The notes under the pieces are model-generated. The model saw nothing but the letters and a program-made list of their open reading frames with translations. It ran no database searches and was not told where the DNA came from. A program made the position numbers and the translations under genes. A DNA stretch of 64,000 nucleotides, from the NCBI GenBank assembly GCA_037968815.1, contig JBBKWF010000001.1:1-64000 (forward strand). The letters are read 5' to 3'. Positions 1-8,349 of this stretch are shown piece by piece. How positions within the stretch are numbered: position 1 is the first letter of the stretch; each line of letters begins with the position of its first letter. The stretch comes from Pseudopedobacter sp037968815 (lineage in GTDB: Bacteria; Bacteroidota; Bacteroidia; Sphingobacteriales; Sphingobacteriaceae).

Positions 1-39
1 TCAGCAAAGAAAAATTAAAATCAAAAATTATAAAACAAA

Positions 40-71
40 AAATAGCATCATGGAAATCCACAATGCTATTT
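40..71 (-). terminator. Probable terminator of the DEAD-box helicase gene
   Basis: A 9-bp inverted repeat (AAATAGCAT at 40-48, ATGCTATTT at 63-71) with an inner TGG/CCA pairing. Read on the minus strand it is followed by a short T run, about 60 bp past the helicase stop codon. Confidence 0.6.
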
Positions 72-133
72 AATTTTTTTATCCTTGTATAACTGTAACG
101 CTATTTCAGGACGAGACAATAATTAGAATGCAA

Positions 134-2086
134 TTATCTATCGCCGCCTCTACGGCCACCACCACTATATCCGCCACCACCTTCTTTTTTATCATCTCTG
201 CGTTTTCCAGAGAAATCTCTGAAACCGCCACCGTCGCCACCGCCGGTTCTTTCTCTGCGTTCACCGCCGCCACCACTTCTGCGTTCACCGCCTCCGCCGT
301 AACCACCGCTATTGCCTCTGCGTTCACCGCCGCCACCGCTACGTCTTTCGCCGCCGCCGTAACCACCGCCACCACTTCTGCGTTCGCCACCGCCACGTCT
401 TTCGCCGCCGCCGCCACTTCTGCGTTCGCCGCCATCTCCGCTTGGTGCATCACCAGAAACTTCAATTCTTACATCACGTCCGTGGAAATCAATTGGTTTA
501 AAAGCATCAGTAACTTGAGTAACTAAATCAGTTTCAACTTCAAAGAAAGAGAAAACACCTTTCATATCAATTTTACCAACAGATCTACCGTTAATACCGG
601 TATTATTACAGATATAACCTAATAAATCGCCTCTGCTAAAATCGTCAACCGCACCTAAATTAATGAACAAACGAGTAAAGCCTGCGCTTGCACCTCTATC
701 TCTACGCTCACCACGTTCACCTCTTTCAGGTCTGTCGCCATCTCTTCCTCTATCGTCAGCACTTGCATTTAAGTCTCTCGCAGTTTTGTAGTAATCTAAA
801 AAGCGGTTAAACTCTAAAGAAACAAAACGTTTGATCATGTCTTCTTTGCTCATGTCAACAAACTCGCCCATAATACGTGGCAAATATTGTTCAATTTGGC
901 TCTCGTTAACTTCTACAGTTTGTACTTTGTGTATCAAACCAAATAATTGTTTTTCAACAACATCAAAACCAGTTGGAACTTCAGCTTTTGTAAATTGCTT
1001 ACCAATTTGTTTTTCTATCTGGCGTATTTTACCACCTTCTCTAGAGTTGATAATTGCAATAGAAATACCCGATTTTCCTGCTCTACCAGTACGACCGCTA
1101 CGGTGCGTATAGTTAGCAATCTCATCTGGTAAAGAGTAATTGATAACATGGCTAATCTCGTTAACATCAATACCACGAGCCGCTACATCTGTTGCAATTA
1201 ACAATTGTAAACTTCTGTCGCGGTAACGCTTCATTACCTTATCACGTTGTTGCTGAGATAAATCTCCGTGTAAAGCATCGGCATTGTAGCCGTCTTTAAC
1301 TAAAGATTCAGCAATTTCTTGCGTTTCAATTTTGGTACGGCAAAAAACGATACCAAAAATTTCGGGGTTATAATCCACAATACGTTTAAAAGCAGCGTAT
1401 TTATCACGGGCTTTCACCACATAATATTCATGCTCAATATTAACGTTACCTGTGTTTTTAGTTCCCATGGTCAACTCTTTCGGGTCGGTCATGTAGTTTT
1501 GAGCAATCGCTCTTACTTCACGGGGCATGGTAGCAGAAAACAACCAAGTTTTTTTGGTGTCCGGAGTAGTTGATAAAATCTCATCAATATCTTCCTGGAA
1601 ACCCATGTTTAACATCTCATCAGCCTCGTCTAAAACAACGTAGTTTACTTGTGAGAAGTCGATGGCTTTTCTGTTCAAAATGTCTTTCATTCTACCTGGG
1701 GTAGCAACAACAATTTGAACACCTCTTTTAATGTCGCGTAATTGGTTTACAATATTGGCACCGCCATATACTGCTACCACACTTGCATTAGGGAGGTTTT
1801 TTGCATAATTTTTAATGTCATTGCTAATCTGCAAACACAGTTCGCGGGTTGGGCAAAGAATTAAAGCTTGAGGGAAATTTTTCTTGTAGTCTATTAGTTC
1901 TAAAAGTGGAAGACCAAATGCGGCGGTCTTTCCGGTTCCTGTCTGGGCTAATCCGACAAAATCGTTGCTGCCTGATAACAAAACTGGAATGGCACCTTCC
2001 TGTATCGGAGTTGGGCTTTCGAAGCCTAACTCGGTTATCGCATTAACAATATCTTCACGGATCCCCAATTCATTGAATGGGTTCAT
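134..2086 (-). CDS. deaD: DEAD-box ATP-dependent RNA helicase, cold-shock DeaD/CsdA type
   Basis: 650 aa. RNA-duplex unwinding ATPase used in ribosome assembly and mRNA turnover, notably in the cold. The motifs are in order: Q motif (TPIQ), Walker A AQTGTGKT, PTREL, TPGR, DEAD, SAT, and the C-terminal ATDVAARGIDV and HRSGRTGR. A DbpA-type RNA-binding domain follows at about residues 455-530 (FTRLFINLGAVD). The last ~110 residues are a low-complexity tail of GGGGERR and GGYGGG repeats, which typically binds RNA non-specifically. This tail makes bases 136-440 GC-rich with long spurious open frames on the other strand. The ATG start follows a good promoter box at 2126-2133 and a palindromic leader. 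The family call is certain; the exact paralogue name is less so. Confidence 0.95.
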   Translation of the reverse strand: MNPFNELGIREDIVNAITELGFESPTPIQEGAIPVLLSGSNDFVGLAQTGTGKTAAFGLPLLELIDYKKNFPQALILCPTRELCLQISNDIKNYAKNLPNASVVAVYGGANIVNQLRDIKRGVQIVVATPGRMKDILNRKAIDFSQVNYVVLDEADEMLNMGFQEDIDEILSTTPDTKKTWLFSATMPREVRAIAQNYMTDPKELTMGTKNTGNVNIEHEYYVVKARDKYAAFKRIVDYNPEIFGIVFCRTKIETQEIAESLVKDGYNADALHGDLSQQQRDKVMKRYRDRSLQLLIATDVAARGIDVNEISHVINYSLPDEIANYTHRSGRTGRAGKSGISIAIINSREGGKIRQIEKQIGKQFTKAEVPTGFDVVEKQLFGLIHKVQTVEVNESQIEQYLPRIMGEFVDMSKEDMIKRFVSLEFNRFLDYYKTARDLNASADDRGRDGDRPERGERGERRDRGASAGFTRLFINLGAVDDFSRGDLLGYICNNTGINGRSVGKIDMKGVFSFFEVETDLVTQVTDAFKPIDFHGRDVRIEVSGDAPSGDGGERRSGGGGERRGGGERRSGGGGYGGGERRSGGGGERRGNSGGYGGGGERRSGGGGERRERTGGGDGGGFRDFSGKRRDDKKEGGGGYSGGGRRGGDR

Positions 2087-2098
2087 GATAATAAATAA

Positions 2099-2120
2099 GG
2101 TTTAACAACATTGTTAAACC
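2099..2120 (-). promoter_or_regulatory. Perfect palindrome in the deaD leader
   Basis: GGTTTAACAA and TTGTTAAACC are a perfect 10-bp inverted repeat separated by 2 bp. It starts 12 bp upstream of the helicase ATG. It lies just downstream of the promoter box, so it would form the first bases of the transcript. It could be an operator or a 5-prime hairpin controlling cold-shock stability or translation. Confidence 0.5.
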
Positions 2121-2125
2121 GGGTG

Positions 2126-2133
2126 CAAAGGTA
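2126..2133 (-). promoter_or_regulatory. Bacteroidota -7 box of deaD (TACCTTTG)
   Basis: Exact match to TAnnTTTG on the minus strand, with a partial -33 element (CTTG) 20 bp upstream. Transcription would begin near 2120, at the edge of the palindrome. Confidence 0.6.
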
Positions 2134-2549
2134 AGTTTTTTATTTGATACTGACAAGTTTGTGTAATTTATTGATTTTGAGGAGGTTTTAGAGAGGGAAG
2201 GTGCAAATGAGAGCGTTAAAGAGTGACTGAATGTGGGTTTTTAAAATAGAAAATACTTAAACGTTTTTTGAAAAGGTACTGTTGTGCTAATTAACTTCCG
2301 ATAGTCCCGTCTTCCGCTATAGTCCTCACTCGCTGAAAAAGCTCGTTGTGGGCTGTCGCTTCAACCGGGTTTAGGTAGAAGGGGGTTGTTGTGTTTTAAA
2401 GGGAAGTTTTGGGATTTAACTGTCAATTAAATTATATTTATAGAATATTTGCGGACGAAGTTTAATAAAGAAAGCAAAAAGATACGTATGAGGCTTTTTA
2501 TTGCGTAAGTATATAGTCAGCAGCAACCATTAGACACTTATATGATAAA
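2134..2549. other. Intergenic gap with one palindrome-bounded repeat
   Basis: No credible reading frame. The only structured part is the CCCG...CGGG element at 2306-2369. The rest is AT-rich and presumably holds the promoter of the FRG gene. Confidence 0.6.
2306..2369. repeat. Palindrome-bounded intergenic repeat
   Basis: Bounded by CCCG (2306) and CGGG (2369), with internal complementary arms around CTCGCTGAAAAAGCTCG. The GC-rich sequence stands out from its AT-rich surroundings. From memory, similar elements are common between genes in Bacteroidota; I see no second copy in this window. Confidence 0.45.
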
Positions 2550-3260
2550 ATGACAATGAAAAAGACGACTTTAAAATCAGTAGAAGATATTCATAAATTT
2601 TTAGAAAGATTTCGAAAAGCAAGCAACTTTAAATTCAGAGGTCAGAGCGATAAAGAATGGGAATTAATTCCAAAAGCAGGTCGAAGCGAGTATAGAAATA
2701 TTGGAGACAAACATATATTTGAGCATTGGAAACGCAGAGCGGTTTCCTATTTAGATAAAAATTACAATGAATGGGAATTACTTTCAATTGCACAACATAC
2801 AGGCTTACCAACAAGGTTATTAGACTGGACACATGTGCCGCTCATAGCACTTTTCTTTGCGGTTTCAGAGAATTATGATAAAGATGGTGCTTTATATGTT
2901 TACAAACCTTATTATCGAGCATTACATAATGATTTTGAACCGTTTGATAACTTTGAAATTTGCATATTTCAGCCTAACGCATCGTCAAATAGGATTGCAA
3001 ATCAATATGGTTATTTTACTGTTCATAGTAAACCAGAGATACCCCTAAATGAAAAAACTCAAGAAGGATATATTGAAAAACTTATAATACCCGCGAATTT
3101 AAAAAAGGATATGATTCATTTATTAAATCAATATGGAGTAAATTTTTTAAGTCTATTTCCTAATTTAGAAGGCTTATCAAAACATTTGAGTTGGTTTGCA
3201 GAAAACAGTATGTTTTGGGATAATGCATTTGACGAAGAAGAAATCACAGAGTCAGAATAG
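2550..3260 (+). CDS. FRG domain-containing protein
   Basis: 236 aa. The FRG domain is named for its N-terminal Phe-Arg-Gly, seen here as FKFRGQSDKEWELIPKAGR (about residues 27-45). The second signature, AQHTGLPTRLLDWTHVPLIA, follows at about residues 82-101. No signal peptide or membrane segment. The biochemical function of the domain is not settled. It occurs in accessory, phage-linked and plasmid-linked genes. Here it is a single gene next to a RAYT transposase with REP hairpins and after a repeat, which fits an acquired gene. An ATG two codons in (2556) is an alternative start. Domain call sure, role unknown. Confidence 0.85.
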   Translation: MTMKKTTLKSVEDIHKFLERFRKASNFKFRGQSDKEWELIPKAGRSEYRNIGDKHIFEHWKRRAVSYLDKNYNEWELLSIAQHTGLPTRLLDWTHVPLIALFFAVSENYDKDGALYVYKPYYRALHNDFEPFDNFEICIFQPNASSNRIANQYGYFTVHSKPEIPLNEKTQEGYIEKLIIPANLKKDMIHLLNQYGVNFLSLFPNLEGLSKHLSWFAENSMFWDNAFDEEEITESE

Positions 3261-3270
3261 CTACACCCTG

Positions 3271-3330
3271 TCCTTAGAGTTAAGCGAAGCGTCTCTAAGG
3301 ATTGCAGAATAGAAAAGAGTCTCCAGACTC
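3271..3330 (+). repeat. REP unit, forward, upstream of the RAYT gene
   Basis: Two structures in fixed order. First is a 9-bp stem (TCCTTAGAG 3271-3279 with CTCTAAGGA 3293-3301) around a 13-nt loop TTAAGCGAAGCGT. After a short spacer comes the palindrome GAGTCT-CC-AGACTC at 3317-3330. The same layout with different but still paired stems recurs at 3912, 3994, 29927 and 32128. Confidence 0.85.
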
Positions 3331-3355
3331 GCTAAACCAAAAAAACGAAATAAAA

Positions 3356-3910
3356 ATGTCAGACAGAGGCTACCTTATTAAAGACCAGTTCGCTGTTCAC
3401 TTTATCACCTTTGCCACTATACAATGGGTTGATGTTTTTACCAGAAAAGAATATGCGGATATAGTGGTGGAGAGTATTAAATTCTGCCAAAGAACCAAAG
3501 GATTAAAAGCCCATGCTTGGTGTATAATGAGCAACCATGTACATTTAATTGTTTCTACAAAAGAGCCTAACAGATTATCAGATGTTTTGCGTGATTTTAA
3601 AAAATTTACTTCCAACCAAATCACTAAAGCTATATCAGAAAACCCAAAAGAAAGCAGGAAGAGTTGGATGCTTTGGCTGTTCAAGAAAGCTGGCGAAGAA
3701 AACCAACGAAATACAGATTATCAATTTTGGCAACAGGATAATCATCCAATAGAGTGTGAGAGCGTGGAAGTTTTAGATTCGAAAATGAACTATTTGCATG
3801 AAAACCCTGTGAAAGCTGGATTAATAAGAAATGCAGAAGATTACGTTTACTCTTCTGCTATTGATTATTATCAAAATGAAAAAGGCTTGATTGAAATAGA
3901 TTATTTATGA
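3356..3910 (+). CDS. REP-associated tyrosine transposase (RAYT), IS200-like Y1 family
   Basis: 184 aa from the ATG at 3356; a TTG at 3302 would extend it but falls inside the upstream REP palindrome region, so the ATG is preferred. It is a single-strand DNA transposase of the HUH class. The HUH motif is CIMSNHVHLIV, and the C-terminal region YLHENPVKAGLI...YSSAIDYY is typical of RAYTs. Such enzymes are usually single-copy, are not flanked by IS ends, and recognise REP hairpins. Here REP units sit on both sides in inverted orientation: one forward unit upstream and two reverse units downstream. The reading frame is intact, so the enzyme is probably active or recently active. Confidence 0.9.
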   Translation: MSDRGYLIKDQFAVHFITFATIQWVDVFTRKEYADIVVESIKFCQRTKGLKAHAWCIMSNHVHLIVSTKEPNRLSDVLRDFKKFTSNQITKAISENPKESRKSWMLWLFKKAGEENQRNTDYQFWQQDNHPIECESVEVLDSKMNYLHENPVKAGLIRNAEDYVYSSAIDYYQNEKGLIEIDYL

Positions 3911-3911
3911 T

Positions 3912-3971
3912 GAGTCTGGAGACTCTTTTCCATTAGCTAATCCGTAGAGACACTTCGTTTAACTCTACGGA
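3912..3971 (-). repeat. REP unit, reverse, immediately after the RAYT stop
   Basis: Palindrome GAGTCT-GG-AGACTC at 3912-3925, spacer, then a 9-bp stem TCCGTAGAG (3941-3949) / CTCTACGGA (3963-3971) around a 13-nt loop. The loop is the reverse-complement relative of the upstream unit's loop. Confidence 0.85.
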
Positions 3972-3993
3972 CAGAAAAGGGATTATTTATGAC

Positions 3994-4053
3994 GAGTCTG
4001 GAGACTCTTTTCTATTCGTTAATCCGAAGTCACGTTGCGCTTAAGACTTCGGA
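3994..4053 (-). repeat. REP unit, reverse, second copy downstream of RAYT
   Basis: GAGTCT-GG-AGACTC at 3994-4007, then a stem TCCGAAGTC (4023-4031) / GACTTCGGA (4045-4053) around loop ACGTTGCGCTTAA. The stem sequence differs from the copy at 3941 but pairing is perfect in both. Confidence 0.85.
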
Positions 4054-4140
4054 CAGGAAAGGGACAGGAAAAGTATTTAATGCAACCGTAGGAAGCTTAA
4101 TTTTAACTACCTTATAGCAATAAACAAAAAATCACCAACC

Positions 4141-4374
4141 ATGAACTGGAAAGAAGAAAAAAACGTACTTAAACAAAGCTTTAAATTCAAAAACTTTGTG
4201 GAAGCTTGGGCATTTATGACCAAAGTAGCAATTGTTGCAGAGAAAATGAACCATCACCCCGAGTGGAGCAATGTTTATAATACCGTTGATATCACTTTAA
4301 CTACTCATGATAAAGGCAATACCGTCACAGAAAAAGACAGAGAGTTGGCTAAGAAGATTGACGAGCTTTTGTAA
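4141..4374 (+). CDS. phhB: 4a-hydroxytetrahydrobiopterin dehydratase (pterin-4a-carbinolamine dehydratase)
   Basis: 77 aa. It dehydrates 4a-hydroxy-tetrahydropterin to quinonoid dihydropterin, recycling the cofactor of aromatic amino-acid hydroxylases. The signature is present: EKMNHHPEWSNVYNTVDITL, then THD and the later acidic residue. It is shorter than the ~95-105 aa common in proteobacteria, lacking part of the N-terminal segment, which is usual for Bacteroidota members. No phenylalanine hydroxylase gene is in the window, so the partner must lie elsewhere. It has its own ATG after an AT-rich leader and is monocistronic. Confidence 0.9.
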   Translation: MNWKEEKNVLKQSFKFKNFVEAWAFMTKVAIVAEKMNHHPEWSNVYNTVDITLTTHDKGNTVTEKDRELAKKIDELL

Positions 4375-4501
4375 TCATTTTATAGTCCTTTACCAATTAA
4401 AAATAGCTTCATTAATTGAATTTAAATTCTCCTGTCAAAATGGAATAATAATTGATATTTATCCGGTCAATCTACAATTGTAAAAAATCTAATTTATAAT
4501 T

Positions 4502-6679
4502 ATGAAAAGCACAAAATCGGATAAAAAACAAAAGAAAAGTCAAAAACTGGAACATCTTGCGACTAATACGGAAGACAGCCAGAATCAAAAAATGACCACT
4601 AATCAAGGTCTTAAAATCAATGACGATAATAACTCACTTAAAGCTGGAGAACGGGGTCCAACTCTGTTAGAAGACTTTATTTTAAGGGAGAAAATAACCC
4701 ACTTTGACCACGAACGAATCCCTGAGAGGATTGTCCATGCAAGGGGTTCAGGCGCACACGGTGTATTTAAAGTTTACAACGATTCTTTAAAAAAGTACAC
4801 TAAAGCAGCGTTTCTTATTGATCCAACCCGTGAAACACCATTGTTCACTCGTTTTTCCACTGTTGCAGGATTTCGTGGTTCAGCAGATATTCCTAGGGAT
4901 GTGCGTGGTTTTGCAGTTAAGTTTTATACCGAAGAAGGTAATTACGACTTAGTTGGAAATAACATGCCAGTGTTTTTTATTCAGGACGCTATAAAATTCC
5001 CTGATTTAATTCATGCTGTAAAACCAGAACCTCATAACGAGATTCCTCAAGCTGCTTCGGCCCATAATACATTTTGGGATTTTGTTTCGCTATCTCCCGA
5101 AACTATGCATAATGTGATGTGGTTGATGAGCGACAGAGCGATTCCACGCAGTTTAAGAATGATGGAAGGTTTTGGAATACATACTTTCCGTTTGATTAAT
5201 GAAGAAGGGAAAGCTCATTTTGTTAAGTTTCATTGGAAACCTCTTTTAGGTATGCATTCGGTGGTTTGGGATGAAGCTCAAAAAATTAATGGTCAGGATC
5301 CAGATTTCCATCGACGGGATTTACATGAAGCTATTGAAGCAGGTGCATATCCAGAATGGGAGTTAGGTGTACAGATTATTCCAGAAGAAGACGAACATAA
5401 GTTTGATTTTGATTTATTGGACCCAACTAAGCTTATTCCAGAAGAAACTGTTCCAGTACAATTGGTGGGGAAAATGACTTTGAACCGGAACCCAGATAAT
5501 TTCTTTGCGGAAACAGAACAAATTGCTTTTCACCCAGGGCATCTAGTTCCGGGGATAGATTTCACTAATGATCCTTTATTGCAAGGAAGGTTGTTTTCTT
5601 ATACAGATACTCAGTTAAGTCGTTTAGGTGGGCCTAATTTTCACGAGATTCCAATAAACAGACCATTATCACCAATTCATAATAACCAGCGTGACGGGAT
5701 CGCAAGAATGGAAATTAACAAGGGTAAAACAAGTTATCATCCAAATTCAATGTCTCAAGGTTTTCCTGAACAAGCAAAAGTGAGTGACGGGGGCTTTGCA
5801 AGTTATCAAGAGCGTGTCGATGCAAATAAAGTAAGGGCAAGAAGTAAAAGCTTCATGGACTTTTTTAGTCAGCCGACTTTATTTTACAATAGCCTATCAG
5901 AGCCAGAACAAAATCATTTATTAGATGCTTTCTGTTTCGAGTTGGGTAAAGTGGATATTCCAGAAATTCGCCAACGAATGGTGGGTTTAATAGCACAGAT
6001 TGATAAAAGTTTAGCTAAAAAAGTTGCTGATGGTTTAGGTTTAGAAGTTAAAGAACCAGACCAGCCAATCAACCATCAATATGGTGCGGATGCAAATCCA
6101 GAAGATTATCAGCCAATTAAAGTAACGCCGGAATTAAAAACTTCTCCAGCTTTGAGCATGGCTAATACCATTAAAGGGGATATTAAAACGCGTCAGGTAG
6201 CATTTTTAGTAGCCGAAGGTGTTGATTCAAAATCACTTTCTGATATGAAAAATGTGTTGGAAGCTGAAGGCGCCGTTGTTAAGGTAATTGCTCCACATTC
6301 TGGATTTATAAAAGACAGTGCAGGTAAAGATGTAAAAGTTGACCATAGTTTCTTAACATTTGCATCTGTTTTAGTTGATGCAGTTTATGTACCTGCAGGA
6401 GATAAAAGTATTGACAAGTTGAAGGATACGCCGAAAGCGGTTCATTTTATTGACGAGGCATTTTTGCATTGCAAAGCCATAGCTATTGACGGAAACGCAG
6501 TGGAGCTGGTGAAAATTAGCTATGTAGCCAAATACCTCAACAAAAATTTAGATAAAGTTACTGATGCGGGCTTATTATTGGGGAATAGCTCCGAAAGTAA
6601 ATTTACAGAAGCCTTTATCAAGGCGATAGGCAACCACCGCTTTTTCGAGCGAGAAAAACAAAGTAAAATTCCAGCATAG
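4502..6679 (+). CDS. katE: Large-subunit (HPII-type) haem catalase with C-terminal flavodoxin-like domain
   Basis: 725 aa, clade 2 catalase. It disproportionates hydrogen peroxide. The catalytic His is H79 in RIVHARGSGAHG, the distal Asn is in DLVGNNMPVFF (~153-154), and the haem-ligand Tyr is in RLFSYTDTQLSRLG. The C-terminal ~150 residues form the class-I glutamine amidotransferase/DJ-1-like domain typical of HPII (starting near TRQVAFLVAEGVD). The N-terminal 45 residues are lysine-rich and disordered; no signal peptide is seen. An ankyrin gene follows 47 bp downstream, probably in the same transcript. Confidence 0.96.
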   Translation: MKSTKSDKKQKKSQKLEHLATNTEDSQNQKMTTNQGLKINDDNNSLKAGERGPTLLEDFILREKITHFDHERIPERIVHARGSGAHGVFKVYNDSLKKYTKAAFLIDPTRETPLFTRFSTVAGFRGSADIPRDVRGFAVKFYTEEGNYDLVGNNMPVFFIQDAIKFPDLIHAVKPEPHNEIPQAASAHNTFWDFVSLSPETMHNVMWLMSDRAIPRSLRMMEGFGIHTFRLINEEGKAHFVKFHWKPLLGMHSVVWDEAQKINGQDPDFHRRDLHEAIEAGAYPEWELGVQIIPEEDEHKFDFDLLDPTKLIPEETVPVQLVGKMTLNRNPDNFFAETEQIAFHPGHLVPGIDFTNDPLLQGRLFSYTDTQLSRLGGPNFHEIPINRPLSPIHNNQRDGIARMEINKGKTSYHPNSMSQGFPEQAKVSDGGFASYQERVDANKVRARSKSFMDFFSQPTLFYNSLSEPEQNHLLDAFCFELGKVDIPEIRQRMVGLIAQIDKSLAKKVADGLGLEVKEPDQPINHQYGADANPEDYQPIKVTPELKTSPALSMANTIKGDIKTRQVAFLVAEGVDSKSLSDMKNVLEAEGAVVKVIAPHSGFIKDSAGKDVKVDHSFLTFASVLVDAVYVPAGDKSIDKLKDTPKAVHFIDEAFLHCKAIAIDGNAVELVKISYVAKYLNKNLDKVTDAGLLLGNSSESKFTEAFIKAIGNHRFFEREKQSKIPA

Positions 6680-6726
6680 TATTACAAAAGGGGTGCAAGA
6701 AATTGTTTCCCTATTTTATTAAATAT

Positions 6727-7185
6727 ATGAAAGAACTAATTAACGCGACTAGAACAGGCGATATTGAAATGATTAAACTGCTTTTAGCACAAAACGCCGA
6801 TGTGAATTATAAAGATGAAAAGGGATATACGCCACTCACCATCGCCACTTACAATAATCAGTTACAAGCTTCTGAAATTTTATTGGAAAAAGGAGCAGAC
6901 GTTAACGCAAGTGACTCCGGTGGAAATACCGCGTTAATGGGCGTATGCTTTAAAGGTTATATTGAAATAGCTCAACTATTATTGAAAAAAGGAGCGAATA
7001 TAAATGCAACTCACGGAAACGGAGGAACCGCATTAATGTTTGCTAGTATGTTCGGTAAAAATGAGCTTATTAAACTTTTATTAGCTCACGGGGCCGATAA
7101 GATGATGATGGATAATAAAGGTTTAATGGCAATAGATCACGCAGGGATGCAGAATAATATGGAAGGTGTCGAGTTGCTTGCTTAG
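6727..7185 (+). CDS. Ankyrin-repeat protein, catalase partner (AnkB-like)
   Basis: 152 aa from the ATG at 6727; an upstream TTG (6703) would add eight residues but is less likely. It consists of about four ankyrin repeats (GYTPLTIATYNN, GNTALMGVCFKGY, GGTALMFASMFGK, GLMAIDHAG) and nothing else. It has no signal peptide. Small ankyrin proteins are often encoded next to catalases; in Pseudomonas aeruginosa the ankB neighbour of katB is needed for full catalase activity. The 47-bp gap after katE supports a similar accessory role here, which remains an inference. Confidence 0.85.
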   Translation: MKELINATRTGDIEMIKLLLAQNADVNYKDEKGYTPLTIATYNNQLQASEILLEKGADVNASDSGGNTALMGVCFKGYIEIAQLLLKKGANINATHGNGGTALMFASMFGKNELIKLLLAHGADKMMMDNKGLMAIDHAGMQNNMEGVELLA

Positions 7186-7198
7186 CGGTTTTGAAGAT

Positions 7199-7222
7199 TA
7201 TTGGCTTAGAGATTAGCCAATA
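7199..7222. terminator. Weak hairpin between convergent genes
   Basis: TATTGGCT (7199-7206) and AGCCAATA (7215-7222) form an 8-bp stem overlapping the stop of the minus-strand gene. No clear T run follows on either strand. Confidence 0.3.
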
Positions 7223-7815
7223 TCCTTAAACTGTTCATCCAAACGTTCTAAATCCTCCACTAATTCTTGAAACTTTTGATCTTCTTTTTTAATGTATTTT
7301 TTCAAGAAGTAGAAATAATACACCGCAAACCAAATAAGCGTTGCCAAAGCTACTATGCTTACATATAGCGTCCCTAGCCTGTAGGTCATTTCAATAAAAT
7401 AAAGCGCTGTGCCTAAAGTAAGAGCAATGGTGTAAACCTTATAATTTGTAGTGTGTTGGGTGTAGCGCTGTTGCCTAAATCGTTTGATAAAAGCAATATG
7501 GTCTTGTGGTTTATCAAAAAGTGTATTGCTGTTGGCAATCCTTTTTAAATTAACAATCTGGATAACAATAAAGTAAAGTCCACAGGCAAAAATAATGGAT
7601 AAGCCTAGGTATGAAGTCCACAGGTTAAGCTCAACATTTAAAGAAAGGTAAGCAATAATACCAATAGCAATTACCATCGACAGAATCTCCATAAAAATTT
7701 TTGTGCTCAGCTTGTTCCTACTTGTTTTATATTGAGTGATGATCTCTTTATAATCAAGCTTTGGAGCAGTCTTTTGCTCGTTCCAGATGCCAACTAATGA
7801 ATCAAAGTCTTTCAT
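7213..7815 (-). CDS. Four-helix membrane protein co-encoded with an ECF sigma factor
   Basis: 200 aa. A cytoplasmic N-terminal ~40 residues (MKDFDSLVGIWNEQK) leads into two closely spaced hydrophobic helices (~42-62 and 66-88). A basic loop with QQRYTQHTTNYK and two more helices (~125-170) follow, then a charged C-terminal tail. The gene overlaps the 3-prime end of the sigma factor gene by 14 bp, so the two are translationally coupled. The arrangement suggests a membrane regulator of the sigma factor. It has no zinc-finger anti-sigma (ZAS) motif that I can see, so that role is inference from position. Confidence 0.7.
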   Translation of the reverse strand: MKDFDSLVGIWNEQKTAPKLDYKEIITQYKTSRNKLSTKIFMEILSMVIAIGIIAYLSLNVELNLWTSYLGLSIIFACGLYFIVIQIVNLKRIANSNTLFDKPQDHIAFIKRFRQQRYTQHTTNYKVYTIALTLGTALYFIEMTYRLGTLYVSIVALATLIWFAVYYFYFLKKYIKKEDQKFQELVEDLERLDEQFKDIG

Positions 7816-8299
7816 GTTGATTATATAATTCGGTAAGCTTGTGTTTAATTCTGTGAATTTTAACCCTTAAGTTTCCTTCAGAAATGCCTGAAATTTCAGC
7901 AATCTCTGGGTAAGCAACTTCGTCCATCACCATGGTGATGATGATTCTTTCATTTTCATCGAGCTTGGCAATACACTTATAAAGTGTTTCTACCTGTTCG
8001 TTTTTTTCGGAAACCTCCTCTTCTTTATTTTCGATGATGTTTGGCGTAAGCTCATCTTTTGCGGCTCTTTTTTCTTTTTTCAGGTAGGTTAAGCAAGTGT
8101 TTACGGCAATGCGGTAAATCCAAGTAGAAATCATGGCTTGGTTTCTAAACTTATCCAGGTTTTGCCAAACCTTTAAAAAAGTTTCCTGCAATAAGTCGTT
8201 GGCCGCGTCACTATCGCCGGTATAACCTAAACATAGGTGATATATCTTTTTAGAATTAGCCTTAAAAATCTCCTGAAAGGCTTGCTCTTTTTCCGACAT
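7802..8299 (-). CDS. ECF-type RNA polymerase sigma factor
   Basis: 165 aa. Sigma region 2 is in YHLCLGYTGDSDAANDLLQETFLKVWQNLDKF with the RNA-polymerase-binding and -10-recognition segments (STWIYRIAVNTCL). Region 4 is near the C-terminus as IITMVMDEVAYPEIAEISGI...LRVKIHRIKHKL, the helix-turn-helix contacting -35/-33 DNA. It belongs to the sigma-70 ECF group common in Bacteroidota. It is the first gene of a pair with the overlapping membrane protein. The inducing signal cannot be told from sequence. Confidence 0.93.
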   Translation of the reverse strand: MSEKEQAFQEIFKANSKKIYHLCLGYTGDSDAANDLLQETFLKVWQNLDKFRNQAMISTWIYRIAVNTCLTYLKKEKRAAKDELTPNIIENKEEEVSEKNEQVETLYKCIAKLDENERIIITMVMDEVAYPEIAEISGISEGNLRVKIHRIKHKLTELYNQHERL

Positions 8300-8349
8300 T
8301 TACGTTTTACTTTTTTTGTTTAGATGCTTGATGTCTAAAATTGTTACAC

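Noticed and set aside
106..526. Long alanine/valine- and serine/threonine-rich open frames in the helicase tail
   Set aside because: They are other-frame readings of the GGGGERR repeat codons of deaD. Their composition is pure repeat translation.
3302..3355. Upstream TTG start extending the RAYT by 18 residues
   Set aside because: The extension runs through the REP palindrome and does not match RAYT N-termini; the ATG at 3356 does.
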